A DNA stretch of 64,000 nt from Muscardinus avellanarius. Its lineage: Eukaryota > Chordata > Mammalia > Rodentia > Gliridae. The notes beneath the pieces are model-generated. The model searched no databases. It was not told the origin of the DNA and saw nothing but the letters and a program-made list of their open reading frames with translations. Location of the stretch: NCBI GenBank assembly GCA_963383645.1, contig OY726569.1, positions 75,719,135 through 75,783,134 of the forward strand, given 5' to 3'. The position numbers and the translations under genes are program-made. Below, piece after piece: positions 42,450-51,587 of the stretch (positions are counted from its first letter, which is position 1; each line of letters starts with the position of its first letter).

Positions 42450-43540
42450 TTTTTGTGTGTGTGGGTATACTAGGGATTGACTACAGAGGCATTTTACCTC
42501 CAAGTTACACCCCCAGCCCTTTTTAAAAATATTTATTTATTTATTTTTAAAAAATGGTACTAGGGATTGAACCCAGGGAAATTCTACTTCTGAGCTATAC
42601 CCCCAGCCTTCTTTTACTTTTTTTTTTTTTTTCAGTACTGGAGATGGAACCCAGGGGCATTTTAACTCTGAGCTACACCTCTATTCTTATTTTTTATTCT
42701 TTATTTTGAAGCCGGGTCTCACTGAATTGCAAAAGGCCTCACTAAGTAGCTAGGTTGTCTACAAACCAAGATCCTCCTGTCTCAGTCTCCCAAATGCTGG
42801 GATTACAAATGTGTGTCACCACACCCGGCTTTACTCTTTATTTTGAAAGAAGGTCTCCCTAAATTGCTGAGGGCCTAAGTCACTGAGACTGGCCATGAAC
42901 CTGTGATCCTCCTGTCTCAGCCTCCCAAGTACTGGGATTACAAGTGTGTACCACTATGCCCGGCTATGAATGTATGTACATAGTTATATTTTTGTGGAAA
43001 TAGGGATTGAACTCCGGGGCATTCTATCACTGAGCTATACTCCCCAGCCTCTTTTTTATGATATACTAGGGGTGGAACCCAGGGACATTCTACCCATAAG
43101 ATATACCCCTAGTCCTATTTTTTAATTCTTTATTTTTGAAACAGGGTTTCACTGAGTTGCAAAGGGCCTCACTAAGTAGCTGAGGCTATCTGCAAACTGC
43201 AGTCCTCCTATCTCAGTCTCCCAAATGCTGGGATTATAAGCATGCATCACTACCAGCTCCCCAAGCCTTTTTAAAAAAATTTTTTGAAAGCAGTGTCTCA
43301 CTAGGTTGAAGAGTCTCACTATGTTGCTGAGGCTGTCATTGAACCTGTGATCCTTTTGTCTCAACCTTCCAAGGATTACAAGCATGCACCCTCATACCCA
43401 GTTTTATTATTAATTTTGAAACAGGGTCTCACTGAGTTGAAGTTCTCCCTAAGTTTCTGAGGCTGGCTTTGAAGCTGCGATCCTTCTCAGCCTCACAAGA
43501 ACTGGGATTACAGGCATGTATCACCATTGCCAGCTGCTGA
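42450..43540 (-). mobile_element. Nest of antisense SINEs, about five copies
   Basis: Five ID-half complements (near 42465, 42558, 42636, 43004, 43066) and five B1-half complements (ending near 42832, 42964, 43255, 43400, 43535) lie in 1.1 kb, all antisense. Their order (three ID, two B1, two ID, three B1) is what results when copies insert into the linkers or tails of earlier ones. Confidence 0.88.
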
Positions 43541-43904
43541 TGTATTTTTTAAATATGATGTTCAAAAAGGAGTGAATTACATTAGTCCCAAAGGAGGCTG
43601 CCAGGCACTGTAGGTGTGGAAGGCAAGACTTGGGGTTGGAGAAAGCCACATACGCCCCAGCTCAGCTGCCTACTAGTTCCTGAGCCAGGCATGCTCACAA
43701 ACAGCCAGTGTCTCTGCCTTCTCTCACTGTGAAGCAGGGATGAGAATTCCTGCCTCCTGGATGGCAGGCCACAGCGCTGGGCATAGAGACCATCTGAGCA
43801 GTGTTGGGACCAGGAAGCTCCATTTGCTGCAGTTGAGGCCTGGAGTGGTGTTCACGGAATGTGGAGAACAGAGTGTATGGAAGACAGTACAGCAGTAACT
43901 CCAG
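43541..43904. other. Unique sequence, nothing recognised
   Basis: About 360 bp, no feature recognised. Confidence 0.5.
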
Positions 43905-44190
43905 GTTCAACACAGGCCAGTGTGGTGCTGCCTGCCTACAATCCCAATCCCTGGGAGACTGAGGCAGACAGATCACAGGTTCAAAGTAGCCATGGTAACT
44001 TAGACTATTTCAAAATAAAAATGGATTGGGGATGCAGCTCAGAGGTAAAATGTCCCTGGATTCAATTCCCAGTACCCAAAGGAAAAAAAGGGTTAAATAC
44101 AGGCCTGTCATGTATTCCGATAGCTGGGGGACTGAGACAGGCAGATTTCAGGTTCAAAGCCAGCCCTCAATAATTTAATTTAGACTCTCT
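43905..44190 (+). mobile_element. Old B1-ID SINE followed by a B1-half fragment
   Basis: The first copy (43905-44080) has CTACAATCCCAATCCCTGGG and an ID half GGGGATGCAGCTCAGAGGTA...TTCAATTCCCAGTACC. The second (about 44098-44190) has only the B1 part. Confidence 0.82.
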
Positions 44191-44476
44191 TTAGGAGGAA
44201 TAAATCTCACGCTTACCCCTCCCCTCCCTTCTGCAACTAGGTAACTGAATGTAAAAAGGAGCTTGCATGTTCTGTGTTTAGGGTTCAGATCCAAAGCTTT
44301 GCTTATTTCCTTCACTAGTGAATGAAGTAACCTGCTTCCCACACTGGTCTCGTCTGCTGTTCTTCAGTGACCTAGATTCCTGCAGCAATACTAAATGAAA
44401 AAACCCAGTCACGATAGGACTAGTGCTGTGTCATTCACTTATATGAGGCACCTAGTGTCATTGAATTCATACAAAT

Positions 44477-44697
44477 AGAAATTAGAAAGCTTGGCATCGT
44501 GGCGCATGCCTATAATTCCTATGCTTGGGAGGCTGAGACAGGAGAATTGCAGGTTCGCAGCCAACCTCAGCAAGTAGTGAGACTTGCGTCAACCTAGCAA
44601 CACCCTCTTTCCAAATAAAATCGAGCTGGGGGTGTAGCTTGAAGGTAGAATGCCTCTGGGTTCAATCACCAGCAACACACACACACAGAAATAAGAA
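44477..44697 (+). mobile_element. B1-ID SINE in L1M, 11-bp TSD with one mismatch
   Basis: AGAAATTAGAA (44477-44487) and AGAAATAAGAA (44687-44697). ID half GGGGGTGTAGCTTGAAGGTA. Short CA tail. Confidence 0.92.
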
Positions 44698-44851
44698 TGG
44701 TGGTTTGCAGGGGCTGAGGGGAGGAGGTATGGGGAGTTGGCATGGAATTTTAGTTTCAGATCATGAAAATGTTCTAGAGTTGGACGGTGGATGGTTGCAT
44801 GATATAGATGGACAATGTGGATGTACTTAATGCCACAGAACTATACACTTT

Positions 44852-45070
44852 AAAATGGCTAAAACAGTGCCGGGCGTGGTGGCGCACACTTGTAATCCCC
44901 GCGCTTGGGAGGCGGAGACAGGTGGATTGCGCAGGTTCGAAGCCAGCCACGCTGGTGTAAGAGACCCTGTTTCAAAAATATAAAAATAGGTCTGGGAGTG
45001 TAGCCCGGAGGTAGAAAGGCTTCCAGGAACCCCAGTACCACCAAAAAAAAAAAAAATGGCTAAAACAGTG
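44852..45070 (+). mobile_element. SINE (hairpin subfamily) in L1M, perfect 18-bp TSD
   Basis: TSD AAAATGGCTAAAACAGTG at 44852-44869 and 45053-45070. Body starts GCCGGGCGTGGTGGCGCACA, has GAAGCCAGCCACGCTGG, and ends TTCCAGGAACCCCAGTACC plus A run. One of the freshest insertions in the window. Confidence 0.96.
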
Positions 45071-45369
45071 AGTTTTATGTATATTTTGCCACAATAAGAC
45101 ACAAGTGCAGAACTGCACATTTGGGGCACAGGCTGGTCCCAGGTGGAGGCTGCCAACTGCTGTCTCGTGCCCCAAGGCTTTGGGGTGTTGGTGGGCTGCC
45201 CCCCCCAGCAAATGTGAAACACAGAAATAGAGAGGTGAGTGCTGGATGCAAAATGTGTCCTCCAGTTTTCTCCAGATGGCTACGCAAGGATCCAGCCACA
45301 AGCATTAAGTTGGCGCCTGTTCCATACCCAGCCCTCGGCTTTTCTCGGAACTTTTCTCACACCTGTCAT

Positions 45370-45500
45370 TCATTCACTTGACAGACGCGTACTGCAGGTG
45401 TACCCAGATGCCAGCCCTGCTCCCCATGCCAAATATCAGTGAAGAGAGCAGAAGGAAAGTCCCTCCCTCGTTGAGCTTTACACCATAGTGGGGGCAAGAG
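45370..45500 (-). mobile_element. L2-like relic
   Basis: CATTCATTCACTTGACAGAC and GAGCTTTACACCATAGTGGG resemble the conserved L2 3' segment seen in antisense. Weak. Confidence 0.4.
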
Positions 45501-45713
45501 ACAAACATAAAAGAGTAGGTCTTAAAAAATTTAAATGGTATAGTTTGTTGGAAGGGATTAAGTGTTACAGGGAGAAAAAAAAAAAATGAAACAGCCATGC
45601 CGGCCTGAGGACGCCAGGTTGAAAAAGGGGCTTACAGTCTAAACAGAATGGTCAGGGTGGTGCGCAGAGGTAACCTTTTTTGCTGACAGCTTTATTGAGA
45701 TGGAATTCATGTA

Positions 45714-46143
45714 GGTGATGGCTAATTTTATGTGTTAGCTTGACTGGGCCAAGGGCAGCTCAGATAGCTGGGAAAACATTGTTTGCAGCTGTCTGTAGAT
45801 GTTTCTGAAAGAGATTAGTATTTGACTCCGTAGACTAAGGGAAGAAGATTGGCCCCCGCCAGGGCCAGCGGCATCGCCCAGGCTGCCGAGGGCCTGGGTG
45901 GAACAGGTCAAGGAAGGGCGAATGGCCTCCTGTTTGGGCTAGGGCCTCCGGCTTCTGTCTGTGGGCACAAAGCTCCTGATTCTCAGGGCTTGGGGCATAG
46001 ACTGGTCCTACAGTAGTGGCTCCCTGACTCTCGGGCTTTCAGATTCAGACTGAGTTACAGCCTGTGTCTGCAGCTCACACACAGCAAACCATGGACCTTC
46101 CCAGCCTCCACAAGCAAGTGAGCCAGGTTCCGGAATAAATCTT

Positions 46144-46190
<47 letters not shown>

Positions 46191-46235
46191 ACACCATTTC
46201 ATTTGTTCTTTGCTTCAGGAGAGCCCTAACAATGC
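45714..46235 (+). mobile_element. MLT2-type (ERVL) solo LTR containing a GT run
   Basis: Start GTGATGGCTAATTTTATGTG, then AGCTTGACTGGGCCAAGGGC, GAGATTAGTATTTGACTCCG, the polyadenylation signal AATAAA at 46134-46139, a GT microsatellite, and the end TTCAGGAGAGCCCTAACAA. No internal ERV sequence; solo LTR. Confidence 0.83.
46147..46188. repeat. (GT)n microsatellite inside the LTR
   Basis: 21 GT units just downstream of the LTR polyadenylation signal, where related LTRs carry TATATACACA-type sequence. Confidence 0.97.
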
Positions 46236-46934
46236 AGCCTGCCACACCATTCACCCGTTTAAAATGTACAAACACATTTTTTTTTAGCTTATTCTTAATT
46301 TTATGCAACCATTACCTCAATTTTAAAACTTTCCTCATCCCCCCCATAAAAAGGAGTTCAGTCTTCATTAGCTGTCTCTCCACAGTCTTCCCTTTCTCCA
46401 GCTCGAAGCCACCACTAACCTACTTTCTGTCTCTATAGATTTTCCAATTCTGAACATTTCATATAAAGAGAATCTGACAATATGTGGCCCTTTGAGACAA
46501 GCTTCTTTTGCATACCATGTTTTCAAAGTTCATGTAGTAATGTATATCAGAACGCCATTCCTTTTTATGGCTAAGTAATATTTCATTGGATGGATATACC
46601 ACGTTTATCCACTCATCTATCAGTGGACACTTGGGTTGCTTCTACCTTCAGGCTATTGCAAATAATGCTGCAGTGGACGTTCCTGTGCAAGATTTTGTGC
46701 GGAGGTGACTTTCAAGAGATATGAAGGAGGTGAGGAAAAGCGTGCACAGAAGCATTCGGGCCTGGGGGCATGTCTGAGGGAAAGCAAGGGGGCCTCTGTG
46801 GCTGCGTGTTAGGACTGAGGGAGAGGATGGAAGATGAGAATGGAGAGAAATGGGCACCCAGCTCACAGGCCTTGGGAGCTTGTGAAGATGTGAGCGTTTC
46901 CTGGAGCAACCCGAGAGCTGTTGGAAGTGTTTTG

Positions 46935-47143
46935 TTTGTCTTGGTACTGGAGCTTGAACCCCAGGGCAGTCTACTTTGAGCTATATCCTCATCCCTTTTT
47001 ATTGTTTATTGTGAAACAGGGTCTGGCTGAGTGTCTGAGGGCCTTGCTAAATTGCTGAGACTTGGTCTTGAACCTGGGATCTTCCTGTCTTGGCCTCCCA
47101 AGTACTAGGATTACAGGCAGGGGAGCCACCACAACGGCTCATT
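46935..47143 (-). mobile_element. Antisense B1-ID SINE
   Basis: GGTACTGGAGCTTGAACCCC, linker TTTTTATTGTTTATTGTGAA, GGATTACAGGCAGGGGAGCC. Old copy. Confidence 0.87.
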
Positions 47144-47619
47144 GGAGGTTTTAGAGCAAGGGAAATTATATGTTTGGAATTAAATCAAATCTTCTATTTT
47201 GCCTCAAAGCCTTCTCAGAGGCGACGAGAAGACACTGGGTAGGATGGAAGAAGAGAGTAGAGAGCCCAAAACTCTCCATGAACCAAGGGGAGGGGAGATG
47301 GGGGGCCTTGCTGGGAGGAGCGGGAGGCGAGGCGGGCAGGGTGAGTTGGACCCCTGCCATGCTCCTGTCCACCACCACCACGAGTGTTGCTTTGTGTTTC
47401 CCAGAGTGGGAGGGGGCAGGTGTCAGCTGGCTGGGGGGAGTCCAGTCTCTGTCTGCTCTCCCTCCCTCCCTTCATGCCCACCTGCCCTCAGTGCTCAGTG
47501 ACATGGCTTTCACCCCAGGAACTCCACTGACACAGCTGCTTTGATGACCAGAGATCTTCTAAATTGCCTCATTGCCTCCTCTTCAGCCCACAAGGTCTCC
47601 CTATTTATCCTCTGTAGTG
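47144..47619. other. Unique sequence, nothing recognised
   Basis: GC-rich in the middle, with three overlapping frames of 88-124 codons on both strands. No domain recognised. Confidence 0.45.
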
Positions 47620-47745
47620 TTGCTATGGAAACATGGCTCAGGCACCTGCAGCAGCCTCAACCAGGAGCTGGTTAGAATGCTGAGTCCCAGGCCTGGCCTG
47701 GCCCTGTGGCTCCAGTAGCCAGGTGCTGAGGTTTGAGAAGTGCTA
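47620..47745 (-). mobile_element. Probable MER5/Charlie-type hAT MITE
   Basis: CAGGAGCTGGTTAGAATGCTGAG and GCTGAGGTTTGAGAAGTGCTA match the ends and centre of a small hAT MITE group. Diverged; orientation uncertain. Confidence 0.45.
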
Positions 47746-47802
47746 TTCTGTCTGCTCATCTGTAGGGGACCACTCCTCCTCCACTTTATCAAAGAGGAGA
47801 GC

Positions 47803-48055
47803 TAAGCCATTTGTGGTGGCGTACACTTGTAATCCTAGTACTTGAGAGGCTGAGACAGGAGGATAGCAGGTTTAAGGCTAGACTCAACACCTTCACGCAA
47901 CCCTTAGCAACTTAGTGAGACTCTGTTTCAAAATAGGGTGGCAACTTAGTGAGACTCTTTTTCAAAATAAAAAAATAGGGCTAGGGCGTAGCTCAGAGGT
48001 AGAATGCCTCTAGGTTCAATCCCCACATCCCATCTCCCCCCCTCCCCCAAAAAAA
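47803..48055 (+). mobile_element. B1-ID SINE with an internal 32-bp duplication
   Basis: GGTGGCGTACACTTGTAATC start, ID half GGGCTAGGGCGTAGCTCAGA...GGTTCAATCCCCACATCCC. In the B1 end, GCAACTTAGTGAGACTCTGT...CAAAATAGGGTG is repeated as GCAACTTAGTGAGACTCTTT...CAAAATAA. Confidence 0.9.
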
Positions 48056-48529
48056 GAGAACTGTTAATTTTCCACACAGTTCCACTCCCAGGCCTTATTA
48101 CTGCTGAGCCATGGGAACAATTACAGTCTCAGCCTGTGTTTTCCCTCTCTGGTCTTGGGGCTGCAGAGGCCAGGTCCTGGTGAGTAAGGAAATCAGGATG
48201 GAAAAAAAAGGCCAGTCCACAGAGGCTGGAGGGGTGTCCCCAGCAGTGGCTTTCAGCTGGGATTTCTTGGTTGCAAGCAGCCACCTTACCTCCAGCCCAG
48301 GAGAATTTATTTGCAGGACATCAGATTTTCAGAGAGTTGAAGAAAGTCTGGAGGGGTGGGAAACTGGGTTTCTTCGAGGCCCAAGAAGCCAGACAGACGA
48401 GAATGGTCTCCTGGAGAATGACCTCTGCATGTGGCAGAGGTGGGGGTCCTGCCCTTTGTCCGCCCATCCGTCCCTCCTTTCCTTCTGTCCTTTCGTCCTT
48501 CCTTCCGTGAACTGTAATTTTGCATCATG
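48056..48529. other. Unique sequence, nothing recognised
   Basis: About 470 bp with a CCTT-rich patch near 48476-48505. A 140-codon frame has no recognised domain. Confidence 0.5.
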
Positions 48530-49175
48530 TTGAGATACAGAGTGTCAGATAAATGCATGCCCACAGCTCTTGGTCCCCCCTTTGCCCTCCCCGCCATGTC
48601 TTTGATATTGGAATTGGTAGTTTTGTATATGTTCATAGCGTTATTTCCACTATTACATTCTTTATGACTTTGTCTCTCTCCCCTAATCTCCCTCCCTCAC
48701 TCCCCTGGAGTCTCTGCTCATCTATCTGATCTGCCCTTATTTCTGAATATCTCTCTAGCATTTGTATATAAGAGAAAACACATCTACTCAGTTTTTTGAA
48801 ACCGGGTATACTCAGTATTCTCAAGTTCTATATATTTTCCTGCAAATGGTGTGATTTTATTCTTCTTAGTAAAATTCCATGGTGTGTATATACCAAAGTT
48901 TTGCAATCCATTCATCTGTTGACATAATTTGGCTGTTGAGCTCCTATAAACGTGGACACGCAAGCATCATTATAACATTCTGATTTTATTTCCTCTGGGC
49001 AGATGCCCAGGCGCGCCATCACTGGCTCATATGGTGGTCCCATTCCCAAGCTCTGAGGAACCTCCACACTGACCTCCATAGCTGCTGCAGGAGTTTGCAG
49101 TCCCACCAACAGTATAATAGGGTTCCTGTTTCCCCACAACCTCACCAGCATTTTTTATTGTGTTGTGGACTGTTT
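48530..49175 (-). mobile_element. LINE-1 3' end, antisense
   Basis: Complement of the 3'UTR (pyrimidine-rich 48660-48720) and ORF2 C-terminus: AAAATTCCATGGTGTGTATA, GATGCCCAGGCGCGCCATCA, GCAGTCCCACCAACAGTATA. Many changes; no frame. Confidence 0.83.
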
Positions 49176-49539
49176 CTTTCTGATAAGTTCCGGGGAGGCT
49201 GTCCACTGGCCTGGCTGGAGGCCTGGGCTTGCCCCTATCAGCGAAGACTGGCGGAGTGTCCCGACTTCTGTGTGCTGGTAGGAAGGAGGTGGAACAGTGG
49301 AAGCCGGCCTCGGAACCAGAAAGTCACTTGAGCTGACGTCGCAACTCTACATCCTGACCCCTGAGCCAACAAATCCACTTCGTTTGCGTTCGAGAGTTGG
49401 TTTTACTCCCTCACAAAAAGTCCTGATACCCTCTCCCTCCCTCGTGCTGAAGCACCTCACCAGACATGAGGAATCCTCTCCTCCTGCCTCTCCTGTGTCC
49501 ATCCATCCTTCTTCCTATTGAGCTAGACTCATGCCTGCC

Positions 49540-49541
<2 letters not shown>
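49176..49541. other. Unique sequence, nothing recognised
   Basis: About 365 bp, no feature recognised. Confidence 0.5.

Positions 49542-49587
<46 letters not shown>
49542..49587. repeat. (CT)n microsatellite
   Basis: About 22 CT units with one TTT interruption. Confidence 0.97.
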
Positions 49588-49591
<4 letters not shown>

Positions 49592-49811
49592 CAAGTCCTC
49601 TTTTATTTTGTATCCCCTCCTGTTAAATATCAGAATGGCAAGAATCCATGACTTTGGGCTCCCCCACCCAGTTGTCTCCAGACTAGCCCCTCTTTCATGG
49701 CCATTTCCAAACAAATGGGTGCTAGCACAAGCACACAAAGGTGACCGAGACCAGGCTTCAGTTTCAACATATTCATCTTTTTTTTTCATATATAAGAGAA
49801 AAAAAAGATTT

Positions 49812-50215
49812 TTGTTTTTGCAGTACTAGGGATTGAACCCAGGGCCTTCTACCTCCGAGCTATACTCCCAGCCCTACTTTTTATTCTTTTTTTTGGAAAC
49901 AGGGTCTCACTGAGTTGCAAAGGACTTCACTAAATAGCTGAGCCTATCCATGAACTGCAATCCTCCTATCTCAGGCTTCTAAATGCTGGGATTATAAGTG
50001 TGCGCCACCACATCCAGCATTTTTTTTTTCTTTATGGTACTGGGGATTGAACCAGATGGCATTCTACCTCTGAGCCATACCCCAGCCTTTTTTTTTTTTT
50101 TTTTTTTTGAAACAAGGTTTTACTATATTGCTGAGAATGGCCTTAAACTCACGATCCTCGTGTCTCAGCTTTCCAGGTACTGGGATTATAGCTCATATCA
50201 CCATGTCCAGCTACT
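49812..50215 (-). mobile_element. Two antisense B1-ID SINEs in tandem
   Basis: First: GTACTAGGGATTGAACCCAG to ATAAGTGTGCGCCACCACAT (49822-50018). Second: GGTACTGGGGATTGAACCAG to TCATATCACCATGTCCAGC (50036-50212). They are head-to-tail, as if the second used the first's flank as target. Confidence 0.9.
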
Positions 50216-50767
50216 TCCAATGCATGTAAGCCTGAGTCACCTTCTTTCCCCATAAACATCGTCTGCTTTCCACATCCCCAGCTGAGCCCTGCATGTGCTC
50301 TGCTCATACCTCCATCTTCCCTTCATGAGCTGCAGACTTCGTCTCCTTAGGAGTTCCCTCTGGCTCAGCTCCTAGGTCCAGCTCCGCACCAGGCAGTGGT
50401 TCTGGCTTCATTTTTTTTTCAAATCTTTTATTGTCATCAACCTCTGCACTAGTTAAAGTCTCTATTACTTCTTAACGAGTGATTTGTTTTTTGCCTTGAG
50501 TTTCCCTACATTGTGGCCAGAGAGATCAGCCATATTCAATAATCAGCTGTCCATACCAGCCATTGCCTCCCATTGCCTTCAGGATGAAGTTGAAACTTCT
50601 CAGTGTGTGTTAACCCTGACCTTCCCTGGCTTTCAGTCTTTGCTTTTCATTTTCTCTCCTCCCCAAACGCACCCCTGTCGTGCTTCCCAGTGCCTCCAAC
50701 TCCGTCTGTCCCCTCCACCCTGGGCCTGGGGTCACAATGGTCCCTTCGCAGGAACTTCAGCTAGAGT
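50216..50767. other. Unique sequence, nothing recognised
   Basis: About 550 bp, no feature recognised. Confidence 0.5.
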
Positions 50768-50850
50768 GGCTAGCTTCGAACCTGTGTGATCCTCCTGTCT
50801 CCGCCTTCCAAGTGCGGGGATTACAAACGTGTGCCACCACACCCGGCTCA
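50768..50850 (-). mobile_element. SINE 5' fragment, antisense, no 3' end
   Basis: TGGCTAGCTTCGAACCTGTG to CGTGTGCCACCACACCCGGC is the first 80 bp of a B1 half, well preserved. The 3' part, linker and ID half are absent. Confidence 0.85.
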
Positions 50851-50969
50851 TACAGTAATATCTAAATAAGCACATTTTGGGGAAAACAAGGAAAATTACT
50901 TATTGCGTGACCTTGGCTGATACCCTTCTAGAACATTCACTCAGAAAAAGAATTTACCCTTACATTTAA

Positions 50970-51150
50970 ACATCTTCAAAGTGCTTTCATCTATGTCAGA
51001 TCCACCTTCAAAGGAGGTGGGGCAGATTAAGTCTTATCCTCATGCATATGAGAGATGCCATAGCCAGTTCAGGTAGGTGTACTGATTTCCCAAGGCCACA
51101 GAGCTGCTAGGGACAAGGACAGGAAGAAAAGCCAGATCTAACTCCTATTT
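50970..51150 (+). mobile_element. MIR relic
   Basis: CAAAGTGCTTTCATCTATGT, ATTTCCCAAGGCCACAGAGC, GCCAGATCTAACTCC, in MIR order. Confidence 0.62.
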
Positions 51151-51430
51151 CTCATCCATCTGGGAGAACTTATCCCATTATTCCTCTTTCTCCTTTAGAA
51201 CTGTCTTTTAGCAGAGCTACCCTGGGAGGCCAGGACTCCTGTACTTGCCTTTTACCTCATGAATAGTGACAGAGGCTGAGCCAAGTGTAGCCTTCACAAA
51301 GGCCAGGGTTCCCTGTCCCCATTCCCTCCCTCCAAAAGTAGCCAGGCTTGGCAAATCTCACCTTGTCTGTAAAAACTAAGTTTCTGCTTATTCTACTGTG
51401 TATCTGAGAGTCTGTTGAGATTTCTGTCCA

Positions 51431-51587
51431 GCCAGGTATGGTAGTACATGCCTGTAATCCCAGGAGGCTGAGACAGAGGATTACAGGTTTGAAACCAGCC
51501 TCAACAAGACCCTGTTTCAAAATAAAATAGGGCTGGGTGTGTAGCTTGGACGTAGAATGTCCCCGAGTTCAATCCCCAGTGACGTAC
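51431..51587 (+). mobile_element. B1-ID SINE with shortened B1 half
   Basis: GCCAGGTATGGTAGTACATG, B1 half lacking about 30 nt, linker CAAAATAAAATAGG, ID half GGGTGTGTAGCTTGGACGTA...TTCAATCCCCAGTGAC. Confidence 0.88.

Larger units (their letters stand above)
44385..45105 (+). mobile_element. Old L1M 3'UTR, interrupted by two SINEs
   Basis: Segments 44385-44476, 44698-44851 and 45071-45105 form one L1M 3' end: CATTCACTTATATGAGGCAC; GAATGGTGGTTTGCAGGGGC, GAACTATACACTTTAAAATG; GAGTTTTATGTATATTTTGC. Confidence 0.82.
45680..46715 (-). mobile_element. Old L1M 3' end, interrupted by an MLT2 LTR
   Basis: Left piece GCTTTATTGAGATGGAATTC (45689-45713). After the LTR the same L1M resumes: CATTCACCCGTTTAAAATGT, ACCACTAACCTACTTTCTGT, CATTTCATATAAAGAGAATC, then ORF2 complement TATTTCATTGGATGGATATACC and CAGTGGACACTTGGGTTGC. 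Confidence 0.85.

Noticed and set aside
42450..43540. CRISPR-like array of evenly repeated units
   Set aside because: The repeats are SINE halves in a eukaryotic genome with no fixed-length spacers or leader.
45714..46235. Possible endogenous retrovirus with coding capacity
   Set aside because: Only LTR sequence is present here and at 34580, 36185, 40728 and 54122; no gag, pol or env remnant is adjacent.
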